NCBI GenBank assembly: GCA_963778165.1
Contig: CAVZTE010000001.1
Coordinates: 186,001-250,000 of the forward strand
Reading direction: 5' to 3'
Origin: Bog-756 sp963778165
GTDB taxonomy: Bacteria > Actinomycetota > Acidimicrobiia > Acidimicrobiales > RAAP-2
DNA: 64,000 nucleotides
The position numbers and the translations under genes are program-made. Shown piece after piece: positions 57,531 to 64,000 of the stretch. Below the pieces are notes generated by a model. That model saw only the letters and a program-made list of their open reading frames with translations. It did no database searches and was not told the DNA's origin. The stretch's first letter is position 1, and the number at the start of each line of letters is the position of its first letter.

Positions 57531-58067
57531 TCATCGCTTGGATCCGTTCGGGGCCGTGACCCGACCGGGGTGCGCGGCGATGTAGTTCGAGGAGTGCTTG
57601 ACCAGGATCTGATTGGAGACGAACGACAGGCCGGTCAACGACGTCCCGTTGAAGTGCCCGACCGCGATGACCGGGATGTTGGCTTGGAAGAGCTGGGGCG
57701 GGCTGCCCGTTTCCACCACCGGCACCTTGGTCGAGCCGGAGGTCATCACGAAATCGACCCCGCTGCGGGTGGAGTGGATGGTGCCCGGCTCGGGCAGTCC
57801 TTCGAGGTTGAAGGTTTGGGTCCCGAGGGTGAGGCGTTGGGCCACGGCCTGGTTGGCCGGAAGGTAGAAGTCGAGGGCCGAACTGAGCCCCTTCACGATC
57901 AAGAAGGCCAGCGATCCCACCAACACCACGCCCACCACGGCGTACCGGAGCTTGTGGCTGGTGCGCATGGGCTTGGCCCGCACCGGCGGTCGGGTGGGAG
58001 GGATGGGGGCATCGTCAGGCCCGGACGCCCCGGCCGGAGCGGAACCGACGGGAGGGGCGGTGGTCAC
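57531..58067 (-). CDS. ccmE: Heme chaperone CcmE
   Basis: A 178-residue membrane-anchored OB-fold protein. The N-terminal 33 residues are proline-rich, then LRYAVVGVVLVGSLAFLIV is the anchor. The heme-attachment motif H158-x3-Y162 lies in LVKHSSNY, so the classical His-type CcmE is used, and not the Cys variant of archaea. It receives heme from CcmC and passes it to CcmF. GTG start overlaps ccmD by four bases. Intact. Confidence 0.92.
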   Translation of the reverse strand: MTTAPPVGSAPAGASGPDDAPIPPTRPPVRAKPMRTSHKLRYAVVGVVLVGSLAFLIVKGLSSALDFYLPANQAVAQRLTLGTQTFNLEGLPEPGTIHSTRSGVDFVMTSGSTKVPVVETGSPPQLFQANIPVIAVGHFNGTSLTGLSFVSNQILVKHSSNYIAAHPGRVTAPNGSKR

Positions 58068-58216
58068 TGCGGGGAGACCCCGGTGCCGTGCTCGGCCTGG
58101 TAGGCCGCCACCCGCGCCGCGGCCCGGGTGAGGCGCCGGCGCCGCCAGAGCAGCTGTGCCCCGTAGAGGAACAGGATGGTGAGGACGATGGAGTAGCCGG
58201 CGATGACGTAGTTCAT
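58064..58216 (-). CDS. ccmD: CcmD-like small membrane protein
   Basis: A 50-residue protein with a single helix (VIAGYSIVLTILFLYGAQLL) followed by RRRRLTRAAARV, the typical CcmD layout. CcmD helps release holo-CcmE from CcmABC. It overlaps ccmC (ATGA) and ccmE (GTGA), and is too short for many gene finders. Confidence 0.82.
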   Translation of the reverse strand: MNYVIAGYSIVLTILFLYGAQLLWRRRRLTRAAARVAAYQAEHGTGVSPQ

Positions 58217-59041
58217 CGGACCCCTCCGGTGTCGGTCGGGGCCACGCCCTCGCTCTGCCGCTCCACGTAAGGCCACGTCCAGCTCGTTCCCGTCCAGCCA
58301 GTCGGCGAGCACGCCGATCCGGTAGCGGACCAGCAGCATCCACACGAACACCAGGGTCAGGGCCACGAAGCTGATCAGCAGGGTCCAGGCCATCGATCCG
58401 TGGATGGTGGGCGAGAGGTCGGGGTTGAGAACGGTCGCCCCCTGATGGAGGGTCTTCCACCACAGGACCGAGAAGTGGTCGACGGGGATGTCGACCGCGG
58501 CGAACAGGCATACGAAGGCGCTCCGCTTGGCTCGCTTGTCCGGTTCGGCGGGGATCCGGCGCAGGGCCATGTACCCGAGGAACAGCACCAACAAGATGGC
58601 GGTCAGGGTCAGCCGGGCGTCCCAGGCCCAGTAGACCCCCCAGGTGGGCCGGCCCCAGATCGATCCCGAGATCAGGGTGCACACGTTGAACACCACGCCG
58701 ACTTCGACCGCGGCGGCAGCCAGACGGTCCCAGAACATCGAGCGGGTCCGGGGCCACAGGTACAGCAGGCTGGCCACGGCGGCCAGGCCGAAGGCCAGGT
58801 AGAGGGCCACCCAGGCCACCCCGGGGTGGATGTAGACCAGACGGACCAGGTCGCCGGGCACGGTGTTGCCCTGGGAGACGTCGGGCGGCGTGACCCACAG
58901 GCCGAGCCACACGGTGAGGGCAACCCCAACGGCGGCGGAGATGCCGATGATCCGGACCGTCCAGCGGGCCCGGGAGGACTGCAGGGGAAGCGTGCTCACC
59001 TCCGGGGTCGGAGTCGAGGTCCGGGTGGTGAGGGTGGTCAT
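58213..59041 (-). CDS. ccmC: Heme exporter protein CcmC (one apparent frameshift)
   Basis: About 275 residues with six helices. VYIHPGVAWVALYLAFG and FSVLWWKTLHQGATV carry the heme-ligand histidines, and the WWD domain is SIWGRPTWGVYWAWDARLTLT. It loads heme on CcmE. Near 58265-58275 the frame must shift by one base so that it ends in VERQSEGVAPTDTGGVR with a stop overlapping the ccmD start. ATG overlaps the ccmB stop. Confidence 0.92.
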
Positions 59042-59709
59042 GCCGACTCCTGGATGGGTCCGTAGACCACTACGCCGAGAGCTAGGTACACGGCGTCGAA
59101 CACCACCAGCAGCCGGAGCCAGGGGGTGGCGTCGGCCGGGATCCCTCCGGAGAGGGCCGCCTGCCAGATCCGGGTACCGGCCAGCAGCACCGGTGCCGCT
59201 ATGGGCAGGAACAAGAAGGGCAGCAGGGTCTCTTTGACCCGGAGCCCGGCCGAAAGGGCGCCGTACAGCGTGCCGGTGGCGGCCAGCCCGATGGTCCCGA
59301 GGGCACTGGACACCAGGATCAGCCACGGCGTCTCGATGCGGGCGCCGTAGAGGAGGATCACGCCCACCGTGAGGACCAGCTCCAGCACCACCAGCTGGGC
59401 GGCCACCGCCGCGGCCTTGCCCAGGAACAGCCCGGCGGGGTCCAGACCGGAGAGGCGCAGACCGTCGCGGGCGCCGTCGACCGCCTCGACCGACACACTG
59501 CGCTGGACGGCCAGCACGGTGCAGAACAACACCGCCACCCAGAACAGGCCCGGGGCGCCATGGGCCATGGGGGCCCGGTCCGGGCCCAGGGCGAAGGCGA
59601 ACATGGCCAGGGCCACCACCCCGAACGGGGCCACCTGGGAGAGGGCCACGCGGGATCGGGCCTCGATGCGCAGGTCCTTGCCGGCTACCAGCACGGTGTC
59701 ACGCCACAT
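59038..59709 (-). CDS. ccmB: ABC-type heme exporter permease CcmB
   Basis: A 223-residue integral membrane protein with six hydrophobic segments. AVDGARDGLRLSGLDPAGLFLGKA and LPFLFLPIAAPVLLAG match the CcmB family. It works with CcmA to release heme-loaded CcmE. Overlaps ccmA by eleven bases. Intact. Confidence 0.9.
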   Translation of the reverse strand: MWRDTVLVAGKDLRIEARSRVALSQVAPFGVVALAMFAFALGPDRAPMAHGAPGLFWVAVLFCTVLAVQRSVSVEAVDGARDGLRLSGLDPAGLFLGKAAAVAAQLVVLELVLTVGVILLYGARIETPWLILVSSALGTIGLAATGTLYGALSAGLRVKETLLPFLFLPIAAPVLLAGTRIWQAALSGGIPADATPWLRLLVVFDAVYLALGVVVYGPIQESA

Positions 59710-60433
59710 GGGCCACCCGCTCCGGCAAGGTGGGGCCGGCCGGAGCGGCGTGCGCCGGTGCCGTTCCGAGTGACCGTTCCGCCGTGACCCGTCCCCCGGT
59801 GATGACCACCGCTCTGGTGGCCAGGGACTCGACGGTCTCCGCCTCGTGCGAGGCGATGACCACGGTGACCCCGGAGGCCGCGGCCTCGTGGATCAACCCG
59901 TCGAGGATGTCGCGGGCAGAGGCGTCCAGCCCGGCGTGGGGCTCATCGAGCAACCACAGTTCGGGCCACCGGGCGGCCAGGACGGCCAACGCCACCCGTC
60001 GGCGCTGGCCGGCGGAGAGCTTGGAGCCACTGGTCTTGAGCAGCCGTCCGGTAAGGCCCCACCTGCCGCAGGCGTCGTCGATCCGGGCGGTGTCCGCACC
60101 GGCGGCACGCACGGCGAACCTCACGTTCTCCTTCACCGTGAGGTCGTCGTAGAGGTGGGAGGCGTGGGACAGGAGCCCCACCCGCCGTCGCACCTGGTTC
60201 CGCTGCCGGATGGGGTCGAGGCCCAGCACCCGCACCTGCCCCGAAGCCAGGCCGACCAGGCCGGCGCAGACCCGGAGCAGGCTGGTCTTGCCGGCGCCGT
60301 TCGGGCCCTCGACCAGCACGGTCTCGCCTGTGGCCACCTGGAGGTCGACCCCGGAGAGGAGGGGGAACCGTCCGGACAACGCCACGGCGTCGTGCAGGGA
60401 TATCGCGGGGGAGGAAGGTGCTGGAGGGGCCAT
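59699..60433 (-). CDS. ccmA: ABC ATPase CcmA
   Basis: A 244-residue ATPase. Walker A is GPNGAGKTS, the signature is LSAGQRRRVALA, and Walker B LWLLDEPHAGLD. VRRRVGLLSHASHLYDDLTVKENVRF is CcmA-like. ATP hydrolysis drives release of holo-CcmE. First of the ccmABCDEFGH unit, 129 bases after ccdA. Confidence 0.92.
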   Translation of the reverse strand: MAPPAPSSPAISLHDAVALSGRFPLLSGVDLQVATGETVLVEGPNGAGKTSLLRVCAGLVGLASGQVRVLGLDPIRQRNQVRRRVGLLSHASHLYDDLTVKENVRFAVRAAGADTARIDDACGRWGLTGRLLKTSGSKLSAGQRRRVALAVLAARWPELWLLDEPHAGLDASARDILDGLIHEAAASGVTVVIASHEAETVESLATRAVVITGGRVTAERSLGTAPAHAAPAGPTLPERVAHVA

Positions 60434-60562
60434 GACCGTGCCTCATGCTACGGGGGTCACGGTTCAGGAGCCAGGCGGGGCCCGGCCGGGAGCCGGGCTG
60501 AGGGCGGCCGGAAGGCCGTCGGAGGACCCGGTCAGGGCGGCGGCGGCCCGCCCTTGGGGCAG

Positions 60563-61528
60563 TCAGCTGTCGGAGAGCCGGGTGAGGTGCAGGTCACGGA
60601 ACCAACTGGACAGGTGGTCGGCGATGATGGACACGTTGCCGGTCAGGAGGAGGAGCCCGAAGACGATCAGGATCACTCCCCCGATCAGGTTGACCCACCG
60701 GAGCCCGCTCCGGACCCGGACCAGGGCGTCGGTCATCCGGCCGAACAACAGGCCGGCCAGCAGGAAGGGCACGCCCAGGCCCAGCGAGTAGGCCAGCAGC
60801 AGGGCGATCCCGCCGGTGGCCGAGCCGCCCGTTCCGGCCGCCAGGGTGAGGACACTGCCCAGCACCGGGCCGATGCACGGGGTCCAGGCGAAGGCGAAGG
60901 CCATGCCCAGCACGGGCGGGGCCCAGACCCCCAAGGTCGAAGGCCGGACGTGGAACCGGCGCTCGGCGGCCAGCGGTAGGGGAACCTTCACCCCCGAGGC
61001 CATCACCACCAGGAGGGCCCCGAAGACCACGATGAGGATGCCCGAGACCCGGTCCAGCGATCGCTGGTGGGTGAGGAACAAGCGGCCGAGGGCCGAAGCC
61101 GACGCCCCGAGGATGGTGAAGACCACGGTGAACCCGGCGATGAAGGCCAGGATCCCCCGGATCAGGTGGGCGCGGAGCTGGCGACGTTCCTCGGGGGTCA
61201 GGCCCTGGGGACGGGCAGCCACACCACCGGTGACGCCCCCTGCCGGAGTCGATGCCCCGCCGGGGGCCGCGGCTGGCGAAGGTGCGCCGGCCAGGGCCAC
61301 CTCCATGGCGGCCGGGACTGCCACCTCCGAGGCCACCGGGGCGGCAGGAGGGCCGGCTACCGGCCGGAGGTCCCGCAACTCGGCGGCGGACAGTCCCGAC
61401 ACCATCGACACGTAGGCCGGCACCAGCGGGAGCACACACGGGGACAGGAAGGACAGCATGCCGGCGCCGAACGCCACCAGGAGCCCCAGGGGATCAGCGT
61501 GGATCACCGCCAGCTCTACCACCGCCAA
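60563..61528 (-). CDS. ccdA: Thiol-disulfide carrier CcdA
   Basis: A 321-residue six-helix protein that moves reducing power across the membrane for apocytochrome reduction. The two redox cysteines are in SFLSPCVLPLVPAY and AWTPCIGPVLGS. An alanine/proline-rich insertion of about 70 residues separates helices 1 and 2, longer than in most CcdA. It heads the ccm operon and would feed electrons to CcmG. Intact. Confidence 0.93.
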   Translation of the reverse strand: MAVVELAVIHADPLGLLVAFGAGMLSFLSPCVLPLVPAYVSMVSGLSAAELRDLRPVAGPPAAPVASEVAVPAAMEVALAGAPSPAAAPGGASTPAGGVTGGVAARPQGLTPEERRQLRAHLIRGILAFIAGFTVVFTILGASASALGRLFLTHQRSLDRVSGILIVVFGALLVVMASGVKVPLPLAAERRFHVRPSTLGVWAPPVLGMAFAFAWTPCIGPVLGSVLTLAAGTGGSATGGIALLLAYSLGLGVPFLLAGLLFGRMTDALVRVRSGLRWVNLIGGVILIVFGLLLLTGNVSIIADHLSSWFRDLHLTRLSDS

Positions 61529-61531
61529 CCT

Positions 61532-61993
61532 CTAGGCGTCCGTGGCGGAAACAACATGGGCCATGGACTGATCGGGGGCGGATGCCACGAAGACACAGAA
61601 CGGATGACCGGATGGGTCGGCGTAGACGTACAGCGGCTCGTCAGGGTCGTCGACGCGGTCGGCCAGTAGCCTTCCGCCAAGTCCGATTATGCGCTCATGC
61701 TGGGCGATCAGGTCCCCACTGGAAGGAACGGAAAGATCCAGGTGCAGTTGTTGGGGCACTCCTGAGTCCGGCCAGGTCGAGGCCGGCAGCTGCGCTACCT
61801 GCTGAAAGGCGAGGCGGTCCTGACCGTCGGGAGCAACCAGCACCAGCCAGTCGGCCCCAGCGGGATCCGGCTCTCCGACCCCGGGCCGCTCGTCGCCGGG
61901 GCGGTACCGGTACCCGAGCAGCTCCCGGTAGAACTCCGCCAACCCACGGGCATCAGTGGTGTCGAGCACGACGGAACGCAGCGAAGGGAGCAT
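61532..61993 (-). CDS. VOC-family (glyoxalase-like) protein
   Basis: A 153-residue protein with two beta-alpha-beta VOC repeats: LRSVVLDTTDARGLAEFYRELLGY and QQLHLDLSVPSSGDLIAQHERIIGLGG, ending in YADPSGHPFCVFVA. Metal-ligand positions are partly kept. Substrate unknown. ATG at 61993 is preferred; a TTG three codons earlier is possible. It abuts ccdA by four bases, so transcription may run through. Confidence 0.87.
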   Translation of the reverse strand: MLPSLRSVVLDTTDARGLAEFYRELLGYRYRPGDERPGVGEPDPAGADWLVLVAPDGQDRLAFQQVAQLPASTWPDSGVPQQLHLDLSVPSSGDLIAQHERIIGLGGRLLADRVDDPDEPLYVYADPSGHPFCVFVASAPDQSMAHVVSATDA

Positions 61994-62030
61994 CGGCCTC
62001 AACCACCCGGGCCAATTCCCAGACGGGTCA

Positions 62031-63002
62031 CTAGGCCAGCTGGCTCTGCACCAGCGCCATGTCCGCCTCCACCATCATCTGCACCAACTGCGGGAAGTCG
62101 ACATCGCGGTGCCACCCGAGGACCTGTTCGGCCTGGGACGGGTTCCCCACCAACAGGTCCACCTCGGCCGGCCGGAGGAAGCGGTCGTCGATCACCACGT
62201 GCTGCTCCCAGTCGAGGCCGGCAGCGGAGAAGGACAGCTCGACCAGCTCCTTGACGGAGTGGGTCTCGCCGGTGGCCACCACGTAGTCGCCGGGCCCGTC
62301 CTGTTGCAGCATCAGCCACATGGCCCGCACGTAGTCGGCGGCGAAGCCCCAGTCCCGCTGGGCGTCGAGGTTGCCCAGGGCCAGCTTCTCGTCGATCCCA
62401 GCCTTGATCCGCGCCACCCCGTGGGTCACCTTGCGGGTCACGAACTCCAGCCCCCTCCGAGGCGACTCGTGGTTGAAGAGGATGCCCGACGAGGCGTGCA
62501 GCCCGTAGCTCTCGCGGTAGTTGACGGTGATCCAGTGCCCGTAGACCTTGGCCACCCCGTAGGGGCTGCGGGGGTAGAAGGGGGTGGACTCCCTCTGGGG
62601 GACCTCGAGCACCTTGCCGAACATCTCCGACGAGCTGGCCTGGTAGAAGCGGATCTCCGGATCGACGATGCGGATGGCGTCGAGCACCCGGGTCACCCCG
62701 AGGGCGGTCGTCTCGCCGGTGAGCACCGGCTGACTCCACGAGGTCTGCACGAAGGACTGGGCCGCCAGGTTGTACACCTCGGTCGGATGGTTGTCCCGGA
62801 GGATGTTGATCATCGACACCTCGTCGAGCAGGTCACCGGCGACCAGGGTGATGCGGTCCTGGATGTGGGCGATCCGCTCGAAGTTCAAGGTGCTGGACCG
62901 CCGGACCATCCCGCACACCTCGTACCCCTGGTCCAGCAGGAACTCCGCCAGGTAGGAGCCGTCCTGGCCCGTGATGCCGGTGATCAGTGCTCGTTTCGCC
63001 AT
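62031..63002 (-). CDS. gmd: GDP-mannose 4,6-dehydratase
   Basis: A 323-residue SDR-fold enzyme making GDP-4-keto-6-deoxymannose, precursor of GDP-fucose, rhamnose and perosamine. ALITGITGQDGSYLAEFLL is the NADP-binding start. VYNLAAQSFVQTSW, YQASSSEMFG, and PFYPRSPYGVAKVYGHW with the catalytic YxxxK are present, plus LFNHESPRRG. GAGGAG lies eight bases before the ATG. With the partial glycosyltransferase nearby it suggests surface-polysaccharide synthesis. Confidence 0.96.
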   Translation of the reverse strand: MAKRALITGITGQDGSYLAEFLLDQGYEVCGMVRRSSTLNFERIAHIQDRITLVAGDLLDEVSMINILRDNHPTEVYNLAAQSFVQTSWSQPVLTGETTALGVTRVLDAIRIVDPEIRFYQASSSEMFGKVLEVPQRESTPFYPRSPYGVAKVYGHWITVNYRESYGLHASSGILFNHESPRRGLEFVTRKVTHGVARIKAGIDEKLALGNLDAQRDWGFAADYVRAMWLMLQQDGPGDYVVATGETHSVKELVELSFSAAGLDWEQHVVIDDRFLRPAEVDLLVGNPSQAEQVLGWHRDVDFPQLVQMMVEADMALVQSQLA

Positions 63003-63020
63003 TCAGGAGCTCCTCAGGTC

Positions 63021-63881
63021 TCAGTGGGTGTCGATGTCGTCGGTGACCGTCTGCCAGCTGGGTTTCCGCTTCTCGGTGAAGGCGGCGATCCCTTCGGCAG
63101 CTTCCGCTGTCTGGCTGGTGACCGTCAGCATGGCGTGCAGATAGGGCAGAGCCTCGGTGGCGGCTGAGTCCAGCACAGCGTAGAACGATTCGCGCCCCAT
63201 CCTCATCACGCCGGGCGGTTTGGAAGCCAGGACCGCGGCCAGCTCCGCCACCTCGGCGTCGAGCCGGTCAGCGGGCACGACCCGGCTGGCGAAACCGATC
63301 CGCTCAGCCTCCTCGGCCCCGACCACCCGGCTGGTGAGCATCATCTCCAGGGCCTTCTTGGGGGGCATCGACCGCAGCATGGGGACGGTCACCATGTACG
63401 GCCACAGCCCCACGTTGAGCTCGGGGGCCCCGAAACGGGCCTGCTCGGAGGCGATGAGCATGTCGCAGGCCAGGGCCAGGCCGAACCCCCCTGCCATGCA
63501 CCATCCCTGGACCCGGGCCACGGTGGGCTTGCCCAGGTGCCACAGCTCCTCGAACAGCTCGGCCAGCCAGCCCCGGGCCCGGTGGTGGTCGGCATACTCG
63601 TCGGTGTCGCCGCCCGGGTGGCGGGGGACCATGCCCGAGAGGTCGGCACCGGCACAGAAGGCCTGGTCGCCGGCTCCGGCCAGGACCACCACCCGCACGG
63701 CGGGATCGTCCTTGGCCCGGGCCACCTGCTCCCGCAGCCCCCCGATGACCTCCCAGGTCATGGCGTTGCGCCGCTCCGGTCGGTTGATGGTCAGGGTCAG
63801 GACCGGGCCGCGGCGCTCGACCAGGAGGTCGGAGCTGGATCCTGCCGCCGGCACATCTTCTGGTGGGTGGGCTTCGGGCAC
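63021..63881 (-). CDS. Enoyl-CoA hydratase/isomerase family protein
   Basis: About 286 residues of the crotonase fold. AFCAGADLSGMVP is the oxyanion and first catalytic block; KPTVARVQGWCMAGGFGLALACDMLIAS and FGAPELNVGLWPYM the second; LTSRVVGAEEAERIGFASRVVP follows. The usual catalytic Glu positions are altered (NVGL in place of ExxLG), so it may be an isomerase or another crotonase enzyme. GTG at 63881 follows TACCGT by seven bases; a TTG two codons earlier is possible. Confidence 0.9.
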   Translation of the reverse strand: MPEAHPPEDVPAAGSSSDLLVERRGPVLTLTINRPERRNAMTWEVIGGLREQVARAKDDPAVRVVVLAGAGDQAFCAGADLSGMVPRHPGGDTDEYADHHRARGWLAELFEELWHLGKPTVARVQGWCMAGGFGLALACDMLIASEQARFGAPELNVGLWPYMVTVPMLRSMPPKKALEMMLTSRVVGAEEAERIGFASRVVPADRLDAEVAELAAVLASKPPGVMRMGRESFYAVLDSAATEALPYLHAMLTVTSQTAEAAEGIAAFTEKRKPSWQTVTDDIDTH

Positions 63882-63922
63882 GGCCAAGACGGTATCCCGG
63901 GAGCGCCCGCTACGGTGACGCC

Positions 63923-64000
63923 ATTCCGACCGCCGCCCTCCTCTCCTTTCGCCTCGGCGGTTCCGACGGGGTGTCCATCGAAGCCACCAAATGGCAGTGG
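63923..64000 (+). CDS. Start of a glycosyltransferase, cut by the window edge
   Basis: The last 26 codons read IPTAALLSFRLGGSDGVSIEA, then TKWQW, which resembles the N-terminus of actinobacterial family-4 glycosyltransferases that open with SxRLGGxDGVSxExxKW. No ATG, GTG or TTG is in frame just upstream. Either ATT at 63923 is the start or a one-base slip separates it from the GTG at 63915. Divergent from the enoyl-CoA hydratase; near gmd. Confidence 0.55.
   Translation, partial: MPTAALLSFRLGGSDGVSIEATKWQW

Overview
The window is a very GC-rich chromosomal segment that reads as an uncultured-type actinobacterium, most plausibly of the Acidimicrobiia. The evidence is a WhiB regulator beside a PdtaS-type sensor kinase, a DUF3090/SCO1664 gene trio, MMPL and coenzyme F420-linked proteins, a pair of ArsA-like ATPases, and the gene order argS-lysA-hom. 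Genes are dense, many start at GTG or TTG, and operon genes overlap as ATGA, GTGA or TGATG. Many first genes have a TANNNT hexamer only 6-8 bases before the start codon and no Shine-Dalgarno, which points to widespread leaderless transcription.

Layout. 0-4 kb: argS, lysA and a partial hom, with a divergent tRNA-Arg(CCG). 4-8.7 kb: small genes (VOC, GNAT, YjbR, DinB, TfoX) and a secreted G1-type glutamic peptidase. 8.7-11.8 kb: a RiPP locus related to lasso-peptide clusters. It has an unlisted 32-residue precursor, a PqqD-like B1, a B2 leader peptidase, an HprK-like kinase and a nucleotidyltransferase, but no lasso cyclase; this is the most novel part of the window. 11.8-16.3 kb: AlkB-like oxygenase, RDD protein, a 9-residue-repeat protein, peroxiredoxin, and a DrrAB-type exporter. 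16.3-26.2 kb: acnA, hemolysin III, GATase, PIG-L, DEAD helicase, thiC, bcp, Fpg/Nei. 26.2-36.6 kb: F420 beta-subunit protein, MMPL, phosphatase/DUF3090/SCO1664, acyltransferase, etfBA, GDPD. 36.7-42.8 kb: whiB with a perfect CRP box, pdtaS, PHP phosphatase, O-methyltransferase, two ArsA ATPases, DUF3107. 42.9-52.9 kb: dGTPase, DUF2252, CFA synthase, and an Fe-S group (mrp, SufR-like regulator, cysteine desulfurase). 52.9-61.5 kb: a complete System I cytochrome c maturation operon (ccdA, ccmABCDEFG, ccmH-ccmI). 61.5-64 kb: VOC protein, gmd, enoyl-CoA hydratase, and the start of a glycosyltransferase.

Quality note. About twenty conserved genes carry one or more apparent frameshifts. Where a site can be narrowed, nearly all read as one base too many, usually in a short G or C run. 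I therefore treat them as likely assembly errors, not as pseudogenes, and annotate each such gene over its full inferred span.
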